Translations under genes and position numbers: made by a program
Notes under the pieces: model-generated
The model's input: only the letters and a program-made list of their open reading frames with translations
What the model was told of the DNA's origin: nothing
Database searches by the model: none
Assembly (NCBI GenBank): GCA_028282545.1
Contig: JANQHT010000086.1
Coordinates: forward strand, 38,342 to 102,341
Origin: Spirochaetales bacterium
GTDB lineage: Bacteria > Spirochaetota > Spirochaetia > DSM-27196 > Alkalispirochaetaceae
Direction of reading: 5' to 3'
Length of the DNA: 64,000 nt
Part shown: positions 52,866 to 62,391 of the stretch, in pieces
Layout: each line of letters begins with the position of its first letter
Numbering within the stretch: position 1 is the stretch's first letter

Positions 52866-53025
52866 ATGGGTAATGGTACGGTTTTATGGGTAGTTGTCAA
52901 TACTCGCCCTGACAAGTGATGGATATCCGCTACGGATCAATCCACCTATGCGGTTTCTCGGGTGATCTCCCGATACACGAGCTCGGACAGGGTGCCGGTC
53001 TGTTTAGCGTGTTCAATGGTCAGGT

Positions 53026-53178
53026 TCACAGGATTGCCGGCGCCTCGATCGTGCGCAGTTGAACCGCCGTCTTTCCTTCGCGATCCTGCTGCAGATCGGT
53101 GTCGGCGTTCCGGGCGCTCAGCGTACCGCCGCAGAACAGCAGGATCGCGATCGCGCCGGGAATCTGAAGCCGTTTCAT
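53026..53178 (-). pseudogene. Start of a lost exported protein
   Basis: ATG 53178 overlaps the sulfatase fragment stop (ATGA) and reads MKRLQIPGAIAILLFCGGTL, a signal peptide, then 30 residues to a stop at 53026. The overlap shows it was the next gene of the sulfatase operon. The rest is gone. Confidence 0.4.
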
Positions 53179-53459
53179 CGAAGCGGCTTACGGCGCCCGT
53201 CGAACACGGTACCGTTTGCGCCGAAGAACTGGTTGGAATATGGGCAGAAGTGCTTCTCGCTTGGCATGCGCGGCGTCGCGTTATAGCGCGAGAGCTGCTC
53301 CTCCGGACGCCAGAAGCGCTCCACCGCACCGCGCAACTCTTCGAGGCGTAGCGCCGGTTGGTCGGCCAGAGCGTTGCGCGCCTCGCCCGGATCCTCGTCA
53401 AGGTCGTAGAACTCTTCAACGCCGTCAAGATATCGAATGTACTTCCAACCGCCGCGAGA
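53175..53459 (-). pseudogene. Sulfatase C-terminal fragment
   Basis: The minus-strand frame reads GWKYIRYLDGVEEFYDLDED, then PGEARNALADQPALRLEEL and later RMPSEKHFCPYSNQFFGANG. The pattern KYIRY...EEFYDLDEDPGE is the standard C-terminus of type I sulfatases. The catalytic N-terminal domain is missing and the frame is closed just upstream (TGA near 53460), next to the lipoprotein gene end. Confidence 0.72.
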
Positions 53460-53497
53460 TCATGGGCGGCGCGAGCCATGGGTCTGGTTACGTGCCA

Positions 53498-55393
53498 TTA
53501 GTCGATCTCCAGCAAGCCGATACTCGAATCGTTGCTCAGCACAGATGCAGAGCTCACCTCGACGAAATATGTTTCTCCTGGAGTCAGTCCGGTCAGCGGC
53601 ACCGTTTTGCTCAGCTGAGACAGCGTTCCATCGCTCGTGGTCACGACGGTCCCGCCCATGCTGTCGGTAACCTCCACGTCCACGCCCAGGGTCAGGCGAC
53701 TGAACGCCAGGGTATGGTTTGCCGCGGCGGCTTCAAACCTGAAGAACCCGCCACCATGGGAGGAGATGTTGGGAGAACCGATCCATGTGGGAGTGCCGAT
53801 AGCGACTGGAATGGCGGAGCCGGTGTTCGTTCCACCCATCTGAGCTTCCTGGATCTCTACCGTCACGCTCACCCTGTGACCGCTCGTGAATGCCTGGAGA
53901 TCAACCTCGGCAACGTAGTCGGATGTGCCGCCCGCCGAAATCCCTACCTGGTACGTGTTGCCGGAGAGCTGCTCGGTGAAACCAAACGGATCTTGAAACG
54001 TGAAGGTCCCGATGCCTCGGCCAACGGTGAAGTCTTCTATGGTGCCCGGGGCGGCTGTCACGTACACCGCGTAGCCGAGCCCAAGCCCGTTCCGCTCGGG
54101 GATGTCAAAATAGGTTAGACTCGACCCGACCGGTATCTCCCGCGGAGCTCCAAGCGGGACCGCGGCTGCCCTGTCCGGGTGCGGGGATAACTCATAGGTA
54201 CTCGCAGCGACGCTCAGGTCTGCTACGTCAACGATGGTCGTGCCACCACTCACCGACACGGTTTTCGGTGTGAGCACGCTGGTAGACTCGCCTTCGTCTA
54301 TCCCAACGAAGCGCCGTTCCCTGTCAAGGCTGCTGTTCGCGTTTTGATCCACCAGCACGCCCAGGGCGTAATCCCCCGGCAGCAGATACGTAGTCGACGT
54401 GGAAGCAGCGCCGGAAGAGAAACTCCCGGAGGCACTGACCAAGAACTCTATGCCGCCGGTTACCGAAGGAGCAGCTCCCATCCACAATGCATGGAGCCCC
54501 GCCCCGTCGGGGAACCCGGTGCCGAACATTGCCACGGTTTGCGCGACCGCCGGTTGGAAATCGTTGGCAGAGACCGCAAGAAAGGTGTCTCCTTCAAGCT
54601 TAACCGGAACCCGAACGCCGGTGAACGGCATTGACGGGTCCCAATTACCTTCTCGCACAATGAGGAAGTAGTCTCCCAAGGGCAGACGGCCGAGGTCTTC
54701 CCCGCGAGACAGTATCGAATCCGGGGCGCGGGCGGATCCACCTGTCACGACGCCAGGCCCCCCCGCAAGCGCATACGAGTAGTCAGCGGAAGGATCCCGG
54801 TCGATGACATCGACGATGAACAATCCGTCGGAATGGGTGATCATCATCTCCATGGTGAACGAGACGCTGAATGCCGTGCCATCTCCAGTCGGACGAACCG
54901 AAACGGTGACGTCTGCAGTTCGAACGCCACCAAGGATCGGCCGGTACTCATAAAGGGGACCGACGTTCAGAAAGAACTCGGCCTGAGAAAACACCTCAAA
55001 GCGCGAAGACGCCGTTCTGGTACCGGCTTGTACCAGATCAAAGCGGTTTTCGGGGGCGGTCGTACCGTCTGCGAAGAGCCTCGCGACCTGTTGCGGGTCC
55101 TCCGGATGCAGAAGCGGAGAGTCTATCGTGACCTCCACGAGCGCAGTCGCGTTTGCTCCAACCGAGATGACGAGCGGCCATCGCGCGCCTCCAACGGAAA
55201 GGTCATCGGTACGGTTGACCTCTCCCAACTGGAACGTGGAGCCGTCTACGATCTCTTGACCGTTGAACGTCAGCGTCACACTGTCCGGGCCGACCTCACC
55301 GCCGCTGTCGCCAAACCAATCACAGCCGCTCACTACTACGAGCGCGAGCAAAGCCAGAGCTGCACGCACCCATGATTTGTTGTTTCGTACCAT
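53498..55393 (-). CDS. Large surface lipoprotein, body of unknown family
   Basis: A 631-residue protein. The signal peptide MVRNNKSWVRAALALLALVV ends in the lipobox VVSGC. The body is beta-rich and Gly/Ser/Thr-rich, with no family I can name until the end. Residues about 525-631 (GSAIPVAIGTPTWIGSPN ... TPGETYFVEVSSAS) look like a pre-peptidase C-terminal-type beta-sandwich. ATG 55393 behind GGAGGAGAG is clear; longer frames run through the leader. Its leader and signal peptide are almost the same as those of the next gene, while the mature parts are unrelated. Confidence 0.75.
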   Translation of the reverse strand: MVRNNKSWVRAALALLALVVVSGCDWFGDSGGEVGPDSVTLTFNGQEIVDGSTFQLGEVNRTDDLSVGGARWPLVISVGANATALVEVTIDSPLLHPEDPQQVARLFADGTTAPENRFDLVQAGTRTASSRFEVFSQAEFFLNVGPLYEYRPILGGVRTADVTVSVRPTGDGTAFSVSFTMEMMITHSDGLFIVDVIDRDPSADYSYALAGGPGVVTGGSARAPDSILSRGEDLGRLPLGDYFLIVREGNWDPSMPFTGVRVPVKLEGDTFLAVSANDFQPAVAQTVAMFGTGFPDGAGLHALWMGAAPSVTGGIEFLVSASGSFSSGAASTSTTYLLPGDYALGVLVDQNANSSLDRERRFVGIDEGESTSVLTPKTVSVSGGTTIVDVADLSVAASTYELSPHPDRAAAVPLGAPREIPVGSSLTYFDIPERNGLGLGYAVYVTAAPGTIEDFTVGRGIGTFTFQDPFGFTEQLSGNTYQVGISAGGTSDYVAEVDLQAFTSGHRVSVTVEIQEAQMGGTNTGSAIPVAIGTPTWIGSPNISSHGGGFFRFEAAAANHTLAFSRLTLGVDVEVTDSMGGTVVTTSDGTLSQLSKTVPLTGLTPGETYFVEVSSASVLSNDSSIGLLEID

Positions 55394-55622
55394 TTCTCTC
55401 TCCTCCGTCAATCTCCGGGCAACCGGTAGAGCGTTGTATCTTTTGAATAGCAGACGGCGTGCCAAGTCGGGCAACCGCGCCGTTGACCACCGCACCGCCC
55501 ATAAACCGTTCCTCTGTAGGCATTTGCCGGCTCGACCGGAAAACAGGAACGTGAAGCGGGGCGCCGGAAGATCAACCAACGCTGATGTGAGGTCAGAGCC
55601 TCTGAAACCTTGGTTGATCGCG
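55394..55622 (-). promoter_or_regulatory. Conserved structured leader of lipoprotein 1
   Basis: This whole gap matches 57783-58009 base for base over most of its length. On the minus strand its 5' part has GATCAACCAA pairing with TTGGTTGATC around an inner CAGAG/CTCTG stem. Later it has GCCGGCAAATGCCTACAGAG and two copies of GGTTGCCCG, the second shortly before the ribosome site. It may be a promoter plus regulatory RNA, or the fixed part of a recombining cassette. Confidence 0.55.
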
Positions 55623-55637
55623 CCATGCGCCATCAGT

Positions 55638-57782
55638 TTACGGCACGAGCCGAATGACCCGGCTAACAGCCACCCCTCGATACTGGGTGATGTTGCCGCC
55701 GATGATGATGCCGTTGTCGCTCTGGACATCGACGTCCAGTACCAGACCCGAAGGGCCACTGCCGGGGTCGAACAGCATGTCCAGCGATCCATCGGTTTCA
55801 AACCTTGCTATCGAAACGCGAGGAATCTGGGCAAGCGTCCCCTGCGGGGAGACGTTTCTGAAGAATCGGCCGGTAACGACAACCTTGCCATCCGGTTGTA
55901 CGACGATGCGGTTCAGTCCGGCGTCGAAGCGTGCACGCTCAAATGTGGTATCGATTGCTCCGGTAGTCGTGTTTCGCTGCAGGCGCCGGTTGCTTGCCAT
56001 CACAAGAAGTCGATCCGCCGAATCGGCTGTAATGGTGGACGTTTCAGTGCCCAACCCGGAAACCTGATAGCCGCGACTCCCGTCCGCGCGGATTTGGACC
56101 GCCGAGGTTGAGTTCCACCCGTCGACTTGGTTGAAGTCACCAGCGATCACGACCGTTCCGTCCGAAAGCGGAACGATGGCGTTCACAAAATCGGGGTTGC
56201 TGGTGCTAACGGAAAACGTCGCGTCAACGGTTCCATCCGTGCCGAGCCGGACGACCGAGCGGAATCCCCCCACCAGCACCCGATCGCTGGTGTCGACCGC
56301 GATGCTGTTGCCGTTCCCGGCTGCGAACAACGACATGCCGGGCGGGGTAAACGTCGTGTCGAGACTCCCGTCGCTGTTGAGCCGCGCCACGCCCACTCGC
56401 GTAACGCCGTTGACCTCGGTGAACCCGCCCAAAATCACGATTTTGTCGTTGGAATCGACGACGATGTCGGCGACGTTCCCGTTCGGGCCGGTCTCACCGT
56501 TGAAATGGAAGCTTGTGTCGAGCGTTCCGTTTGCGTTGAGTCTGGCGATGTAGTTGCGCGACGCGCCCCCGACGGTGGTGAAGCTCCCGCCGATCAGTAC
56601 CTTGTCGTCACTATCTTGCACCGTAATCGCAAACACCGAGTCGTTGATCGTCGGCGCTGTAAACGTCGTGTCGAGACGGCCTCCGATTAGATCCCACTGT
56701 GCGTGGAGCGTAGTATCGGACTCCGCGACAAAGGTATCGCCGGGGGCATAGGCCGTTCCGGTACCGTTTGGCGCCGTGTTCCAACCGTCGAAGTCGTATC
56801 CATTGCGCACCAGCGTGAAGCTATCGAGTACGGTCACCGTATCTCCCTGTTCATACTGTATCGGTGGCGCCGGCACTACGCCGCTGTCCGCGTTGTTTGG
56901 ATCGTACGAGACCGTAAAAACGGGGCGTAATGTCCACACCGCGTACAGAGTCACATCGAAGAACTGAATCAGCAGGTTGTCGCCGGGGGCATAACTGGAG
57001 CCGAGTCCATCCGGTCGCGTGTTCCAACCGCTGAAGTCGAACCCGGTTCGTTCGAGATTCCCCGTGTTCCCGAGGACCGTCGCACTCTGATCGGTCTCAT
57101 ACGTATTGGCGTCGACCGGAATGGTTCCACTGCTTGCGCCGTTGCCGTCGTACGTCACCGTCTTCGGAAACGCTACGTCATTCGCCCACAGCGGGTACAG
57201 GACGAGGTCGAATGCCGACATCGTGTAGTCGCTACCGACGTCATACGTTATGCCTGTGCCGTCGCCAAACGTGTTCCAACCAACAAACAGGAATCCGGTC
57301 CGTGACAGCGAACCGGTATTTCCGAGTACCGTGAAGGTGTCGCCTTCCAAGTAGGTATTTGAATCCACCGGTGCGGTTCCAGCATCGGCGCCGCTCGCGA
57401 GGTAGATCACCTGGAGCGGTTGAGCCCACTGGGCGTAGAGTACCCACGGACCCACAACGAATATCTCGTCACCGGGCTGGTACGCGACGCCGGTGCCGTC
57501 AGCGGCGGTGTTCCAGCCGGCAAAGATAAGGCCGGTCACCTGAGCGAGGTTGCCGGTGTTGCCGAGCACGATCGCTGCGACCCCGGGCTCGTATTCGTTC
57601 GGGTCGACAGGCACCGTGCCCGAATCGGCTCCGTTTGGGCGATACTCGACACTGAACGTCGTGGGGTCGGAGCCGCCACTGCTCCCGCTCCCGCCACCTC
57701 CGGTAGGCGTCGGGCATCCGACCAACACGAGCGCGAGCAAAGCCAGAGCCGCACGCACCCATGATTTGTTGTTTCGTACCAT
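55638..57782 (-). CDS. Surface lipoprotein with four InlB B-repeats and delta-60 beta-propeller repeats
   Basis: A 714-residue protein. Lipobox LVGC follows MVRNNKSWVRAALALLAL. Residues about 40-350 are four Listeria-Bacteroides (InlB B/Flg_new) repeats, each ending in a W at a motif such as FAGWNTAADGTG...LYAQW. Residues about 355-714 are delta-60 repeats (RLDTTF; VLIGGSFTTVGG; IARLNANGTLDTSF), predicted to form a propeller. Such proteins are usually surface adhesins or ligand binders. The start at 57782 follows GGAGGAGAG. The leader is shared with lipoprotein 1. Confidence 0.85.
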   Translation of the reverse strand: MVRNNKSWVRAALALLALVLVGCPTPTGGGGSGSSGGSDPTTFSVEYRPNGADSGTVPVDPNEYEPGVAAIVLGNTGNLAQVTGLIFAGWNTAADGTGVAYQPGDEIFVVGPWVLYAQWAQPLQVIYLASGADAGTAPVDSNTYLEGDTFTVLGNTGSLSRTGFLFVGWNTFGDGTGITYDVGSDYTMSAFDLVLYPLWANDVAFPKTVTYDGNGASSGTIPVDANTYETDQSATVLGNTGNLERTGFDFSGWNTRPDGLGSSYAPGDNLLIQFFDVTLYAVWTLRPVFTVSYDPNNADSGVVPAPPIQYEQGDTVTVLDSFTLVRNGYDFDGWNTAPNGTGTAYAPGDTFVAESDTTLHAQWDLIGGRLDTTFTAPTINDSVFAITVQDSDDKVLIGGSFTTVGGASRNYIARLNANGTLDTSFHFNGETGPNGNVADIVVDSNDKIVILGGFTEVNGVTRVGVARLNSDGSLDTTFTPPGMSLFAAGNGNSIAVDTSDRVLVGGFRSVVRLGTDGTVDATFSVSTSNPDFVNAIVPLSDGTVVIAGDFNQVDGWNSTSAVQIRADGSRGYQVSGLGTETSTITADSADRLLVMASNRRLQRNTTTGAIDTTFERARFDAGLNRIVVQPDGKVVVTGRFFRNVSPQGTLAQIPRVSIARFETDGSLDMLFDPGSGPSGLVLDVDVQSDNGIIIGGNITQYRGVAVSRVIRLVP

Positions 57783-58009
57783 TTCTCTCTCCTCCGTCAA
57801 TCTCCGGGCAACCGGTTGAACTTTGCTTCTTTTGGATTGCAACCAACGTGCCAAGTCGGGCAACCGCGACGGTGGCCACCGTACTTGCCGTAAATCTTTC
57901 CTCTGTAGGCATTTGGCGGCTCGACCGGGAAACACGAACGCCCAGTGTGACGACGGGGAATCAACTAACGTTGATGGTAGGTCGGAGACTCTGAAACCTC
58001 GATTGATCG
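57783..58009 (-). promoter_or_regulatory. Conserved structured leader of lipoprotein 2
   Basis: This is the counterpart of 55394-55622. The outer stem here is GATCAATCGA against TTAGTTGAT. Compared with the other copy, some pairs change to G-U wobble and one becomes a mismatch, so pairing is largely kept while bases differ. The blocks AAATGCCTACAGAGGAA and both GGTTGCCCG copies are unchanged. The match to the other gene continues into the coding region as far as the codons for LLALV and then stops abruptly. Confidence 0.55.
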
Positions 58010-58081
58010 CTCTTTTTAGAAATACGCGAGCTTGTGCACCGGTAAATCGATCGTGGTACTATGCGGACACGAGGAGCGTGC

Positions 58082-59482
58082 ATGGCCGATATTGTGAATC
58101 CGAGACTACCTATCGTGATCGTCGATGACGAGGAAGAGGTGCTCGCGAGCGAGTCCAACATCCTGCTGGCCCACGGTTTCACGAATGTGCTGACGATCCA
58201 GGATCCGCGCTCGGTGATGGAGGTACTGGCCGAACGTGGCGCGGATCTGGTGCTCCTCGATCTCTCTATGCCGGAGATGAGTGGCAAAGAGGTTCTATCG
58301 CGGGTTCGCGACCAGTATCCGGATCTGCCGGTAATCATCGTCACCGGCGATGCCGAGATCACCAGCGCCGTCGATTGCATGCGCATGGGTGCCGTCGACT
58401 ACATGGTGAAGGCGATCGAGCAAAACCGGCTCATTTCCGGGGTGGAACGGGCGCTTGAGATCCGGGAATTAAAGCGAACGTTCGGTAACCTGCGGGACCG
58501 CATCCTTGATCAGACGCTCCAACGGCCCGAGGCCTTCAGCTCCATCGTGACGAAAGACCGGCGAATGCACGCCATGTTTCTGTTCATTGAATCGATCGCC
58601 CGGACGCGGGAGACGGTGTTCGTTAGCGGTGAGACGGGTGTAGGAAAGGAACTTGTGGCGGAGGCGATCCACCTCGCAAGCGAGAGGACAGATCCCTTCG
58701 TTCGGGTGAACTCCGCCGGACTGGATGATCAGATGTTCAGTGATTCGCTGTTTGGACACCGGCGAGGGGCGTTCACCGGCGCAATGGACGCGCGCAAGGG
58801 ACTGGTGACGATCGCGGGATCCGGTACGGTGTTCCTGGACGAGATCGGCGACCTCAGCATGAGCTCCCAGGTCAAACTGCTGCAGTTGCTGGAGCGCCGA
58901 GAGTACTACCCGCTTGGAGCTGATCTGCCGCGGCGAACCGAGGCTCGCTTCGTCGTCGCCACGCACCGCGACTTGCGAACGATGACCGAGAGCGGTGAGT
59001 TCAGGAAGGACCTCTACTACCGTCTCAGCACGCATTCGGTACAAATCCCACCGCTTCGCGAGCGAGCCGGTGATCTGGACCTCCTGGTCCCCTACCTCCT
59101 CGACAAGGCGTGTAAGGACTTGGGCCGGGAGCCCCTACAACCTACAAAGGAGATTCTGGCGCTTCTCAGGAACTACGATTTTCCCGGGAACGTCCGGGAA
59201 CTCAGGTCGCTCGTGTACGACGCCGTTGCGCGGCACGCGGGTGACCCACTGTCGATAGACACCTTTGTTGAGGCCACCGGTCAGTCGAGGCCCACCGATG
59301 AGGGGCGCGGGGCGATCCGATTCGAGGAGCGGCTGCCAACGATCCGCGAGGCGATCAACCAACTGATCGACGAGTCACTGGAACGGGCATCCGGAAACCA
59401 GTCGGCGGCGGCGGCTTCGCTGGGAATAACACCGCAGGCGCTGAGCCGACGGTTGATCAGAAGACGAAAGGTAGACTCATGA
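58082..59482 (+). CDS. NtrC-family sigma-54-dependent response regulator
   Basis: A 466-residue protein. The receiver domain has acidic residues in VIVDDEEE and phosphoacceptor Asp60 in LVLLDLSMPEMSG. An AAA+ domain follows with Walker A VSGETGVGKELVAEA, the sigma-54 contact loop RRGAFTGAMD, Walker B GTVFLDEIGDLS and an arginine-finger region. It ends in a Fis-type helix-turn-helix (NQSAAAASLGITPQALSRRL). ATG 58082 has GAGGAG seven bases upstream. It overlaps the kinase gene by four bases. Targets would need -24/-12 promoters; none was sought genome-wide. Confidence 0.93.
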   Translation: MADIVNPRLPIVIVDDEEEVLASESNILLAHGFTNVLTIQDPRSVMEVLAERGADLVLLDLSMPEMSGKEVLSRVRDQYPDLPVIIVTGDAEITSAVDCMRMGAVDYMVKAIEQNRLISGVERALEIRELKRTFGNLRDRILDQTLQRPEAFSSIVTKDRRMHAMFLFIESIARTRETVFVSGETGVGKELVAEAIHLASERTDPFVRVNSAGLDDQMFSDSLFGHRRGAFTGAMDARKGLVTIAGSGTVFLDEIGDLSMSSQVKLLQLLERREYYPLGADLPRRTEARFVVATHRDLRTMTESGEFRKDLYYRLSTHSVQIPPLRERAGDLDLLVPYLLDKACKDLGREPLQPTKEILALLRNYDFPGNVRELRSLVYDAVARHAGDPLSIDTFVEATGQSRPTDEGRGAIRFEERLPTIREAINQLIDESLERASGNQSAAAASLGITPQALSRRLIRRRKVDS

Positions 59483-61995
59483 GCCCCTGGTTCTACCTCT
59501 CGGAGCATTCCATCGGGAATCTTACGACAGCGATCCTGCTCGTTGTCATCACGACCTACCTCCTCGCGATCCGGCACAAACAGATCGACACGTGGCTCTT
59601 AACCGGCTACCTTGCAGTCCTCGCAATACTGTTACTCTCGTACGCAATGCGCTACTCCGTGCTTCATCGTGCCGCGCTACGACACGGACAGATGTCGAAC
59701 TCAATCGTGTTCGGCGTACTCTGTTTGATTGGCTTTGCCTACACTTACAGAAAACCGATGTTCGTCGCGGAGGCGAAATTCGTTGTACCAATCGCGGCGG
59801 TGGTTTTGCTCTCCGTGTATGTATATAACTTCTTTCTTCAGGGCAACGTACCGGCGGTCTACGACTTTGGTGCCCACTATTTCACCCATGTGTATGGGCC
59901 GCAAACGAGCTACGTCACCGGGCTCGGGTACGTATGGTCCGCAACTGTCCTATTCCGGAAGGCGAGGGTTCTGCGTCGGGATGAAACGGGGATGGATTTC
60001 CTCTCTGCTCGGTCGTGCCGCAACTTCGGCTTCCTCATACTGGCGACCATTGTGATCGCCGCCTCCTACAGTCTCTCTCAGGTCCAGCTGATCACCAGAG
60101 ACACCTACAGCCTGATATTCAGCAGCGGTTCTCTCGTCGTGTGCCTGTTGATCTTTGTGGTCTACGTTGGAAACGCGAGCCAGCCGACGAGCTTCCGGGA
60201 GCGTCTCGTTGGGATCACCCTCGCGGCGGTTCTCGTGGCATTCGGCATCGGCAACAACGTCCTGGTCGCCCGAGTGGATGGGCGCGCTGAAGCGGGCTAT
60301 CAAGAGGACATCCGGCGGGCCGCGCTCCTCGTGGCGCGGGACGAACTCTCGATCGTTCCGTCATCGGTCGCGTACATTGCATCAGACGATGGGACGCTTC
60401 TGTACGGGGACGATTACATCGATGCGGACCTATCCGATCGCACCATTAGTGATCACACTCGGGGGGCGCGCCTCACACGCTCCGACGCGGCCGAAGGTTT
60501 CTACTGGTACGGTACCTGGGACGATCCCGCCACCTTCTACTTCGGCTATCCGGTGGAGTCGGAGATCGGTGAGCTGGAGGTTGGCTTTCGATACGGTGGG
60601 TACCGCGAATCAGTTCACCGAGTGGAACTCGATCTCATGTTCCTGGTGCTCGGATCGACCCTGGTGCTGTTGCTCGGTTTCCCATTCATCTACACCAGGA
60701 CCCTCGTGCGTCCCCTCGAACAGGTACTCAAGGGGGTGCAGCGGTTGCAGCGGCGCCAGATGGACGAGCCGGTCCCGGTTCGATCGCGGGACGAGATCGG
60801 CGAGCTCGCGACGCAGTTTAATGCGCTCACCCAGTCTCTCCAGCAGGCGGAGTCAAATTTCGCGGCGATGGCGGAAAACGCGAATGACGGCATCGTCATC
60901 CTCGACCACCTGGGTACCGTCCGCTACGCAAACCGGCGTCTTTGCGAGATTGGCGGATACAAGCTGGATGAAATCATCGGTATGAAGCTTGCCGAAGTCG
61001 TTCCCCCGGACGAGTTCGAACGTGTCGGAAAAAACCTGCAGGACAGGCTCGCGGGGCGACCGGTGGAAACGACCTATGAGAGCGCCATCCTGGGCGCGGC
61101 GGGGGATCGCATCCCGATCGAGGTGACGGGCGCCCGGACGATCTGGGAGGGCGAAAAGGCCGATGTTGTGATCATTCGTGACATCCGCGAGCGCAAAGCC
61201 GCGGAGGAACAGCTTCAGCTCCAGCGAGAGCAACTCGTGGAGGCCGACAAGCTTGCGACCCTGGGGGTCCTCGTCGCCGGGGTGGCGCACGAGGTGAGCA
61301 GTCCCACCCACTCGATCCGCATGAACAGCGCCTTTGTGGACGAGACGCTCAAGCGAATCCTGCCGGTCGTGGACCAATGCATGTTGGACGACGAGGAGGA
61401 GATGGGCGAGAACTCCGTCCTCGGACAGATGCGTACGCGATTGCCGCAGGCGGTCCAGGGAATCGACAAGAGCGCGGAGCAGATCGACTCTGTGGTACAG
61501 AGCTTAAAAGGTTACATCAGGCGAGGTGCGCAGCAACCAGCCTCAGACGTTGATATAAATGACGTGGTGCGTTCGGTCTCGATCATTGCCCGGAAGTTCA
61601 TCGAAAACCGAACGGCACATTACCGCACAGATCTCGCCGAGAGCCTTCCGTCGGTCAGTGGACGCATTGCCCGGCTTCAACAGGTCGTGCTGAACCTGGT
61701 TGAGAACGCGTGTCACGCACTCCAGAACCGGGAGGGGAGTGTGGAAGTCACCACGCGGACGAACGCTGACGGATCCGGGATCGTACTGACGGTACGTGAC
61801 ACCGGGGTGGGAATACCGGAGGAGAACATCGCTCGGGTGATTGAACCGTTCTTCACGACCCGGGAGACTGAGGGCGGCACCGGACTGGGCCTGTCGATTA
61901 CCTCTGACATCGTGAAGGAACATGGCGGGGAAGTCAGCTTTGATTCTACGCCCGGCGAGGGCACCACGGTGACCGTCACACTCCCGGCCGGCTGA
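59479..61995 (+). CDS. Membrane PAS sensor histidine kinase
   Basis: An 838-residue protein. The N-terminal about 250 residues have several hydrophobic segments resembling 7TM-type sensor modules. An extracytoplasmic piece, a further membrane segment (LDLMFLVLGSTLVLLLGF) and a HAMP domain (RPLEQVLKGVQRLQRR) follow. Next are a PAS domain (AMAENANDGIVILDHLGTVR), HisKA with His604 (GVLVAGVAHEVSSPTHSI) and HATPase (VENACHAL, DTGVGIPEENI, GTGLGLSI). It phosphorylates the NtrC-type regulator upstream. HEVSSP replaces the commoner HEINNP. Confidence 0.92.
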   Translation: MSPWFYLSEHSIGNLTTAILLVVITTYLLAIRHKQIDTWLLTGYLAVLAILLLSYAMRYSVLHRAALRHGQMSNSIVFGVLCLIGFAYTYRKPMFVAEAKFVVPIAAVVLLSVYVYNFFLQGNVPAVYDFGAHYFTHVYGPQTSYVTGLGYVWSATVLFRKARVLRRDETGMDFLSARSCRNFGFLILATIVIAASYSLSQVQLITRDTYSLIFSSGSLVVCLLIFVVYVGNASQPTSFRERLVGITLAAVLVAFGIGNNVLVARVDGRAEAGYQEDIRRAALLVARDELSIVPSSVAYIASDDGTLLYGDDYIDADLSDRTISDHTRGARLTRSDAAEGFYWYGTWDDPATFYFGYPVESEIGELEVGFRYGGYRESVHRVELDLMFLVLGSTLVLLLGFPFIYTRTLVRPLEQVLKGVQRLQRRQMDEPVPVRSRDEIGELATQFNALTQSLQQAESNFAAMAENANDGIVILDHLGTVRYANRRLCEIGGYKLDEIIGMKLAEVVPPDEFERVGKNLQDRLAGRPVETTYESAILGAAGDRIPIEVTGARTIWEGEKADVVIIRDIRERKAAEEQLQLQREQLVEADKLATLGVLVAGVAHEVSSPTHSIRMNSAFVDETLKRILPVVDQCMLDDEEEMGENSVLGQMRTRLPQAVQGIDKSAEQIDSVVQSLKGYIRRGAQQPASDVDINDVVRSVSIIARKFIENRTAHYRTDLAESLPSVSGRIARLQQVVLNLVENACHALQNREGSVEVTTRTNADGSGIVLTVRDTGVGIPEENIARVIEPFFTTRETEGGTGLGLSITSDIVKEHGGEVSFDSTPGEGTTVTVTLPAG

Positions 61996-62172
61996 GCGAT
62001 TCCGGCTCATCGCACCACGATCGCTCCCAGGGGTGGTCGGTCGACAGCAAGTTTGCCTTTCCAATTCGAGGAGAAGCGAGTCTCGATAAGCTCGAACCAC
62101 TCGAACGAGGGCCGTTCCTTACGCGTGGCGCCGTAGGTAACCCATGTCCCGCTACCCAAACTCGTAAGCTCT

Positions 62173-62391
62173 TTGAACCCGGTTGTGATCACCCAAAACG
62201 GAGAAGCCCGGGCGGTCCTTCTCGATACCGACTCGTATCAGCACATGCGAGACGCGATTGGTATTCTCGGGCTCGTGGCCCAGGGGGAAAACGGCATCGC
62301 CGCAGGACGAACCACAGACCACGAGGAACTCATGAGGCGATCCAAAGCAGACCTCTCTGCCCGAAATGGAAACTCCGGCAGCCGTACGTAA
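62173..62391 (+). pseudogene. Phd/YefM-type antitoxin, N-terminally degraded
   Basis: The frame reads NPVVITQNGEARAVLLDTDS, then YQHMRDAIGILGLVAQGE, the usual middle and C-terminal part of Phd antitoxins. The only in-frame start is a TTG at 62173. Upstream codons (VPLPKLVSSL) look like the missing N-terminus but a TAG lies a few codons further up and no ATG/GTG is in frame. It overlaps the toxin start (TAATG). Confidence 0.6.

Noticed and set aside
52946..53479. 177-codon minus-strand frame
   Set aside because: It is a shadow; the parallel frame carries the recognisable sulfatase C-terminus.
55394..55637. Known riboswitch in the lipoprotein leader (c-di-GMP-I, cobalamin, SAM, TPP, fluoride)
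   Set aside because: Conserved core sequences of these classes were looked for by eye and are absent, so the leader is reported as unassigned.
62007..62192. Minus-strand open frame ending KLAVDRPPLGAIVVR
   Set aside because: It looks like the tail of a lost carbohydrate enzyme, but it overlaps the antitoxin remnant and I could not assign a family.
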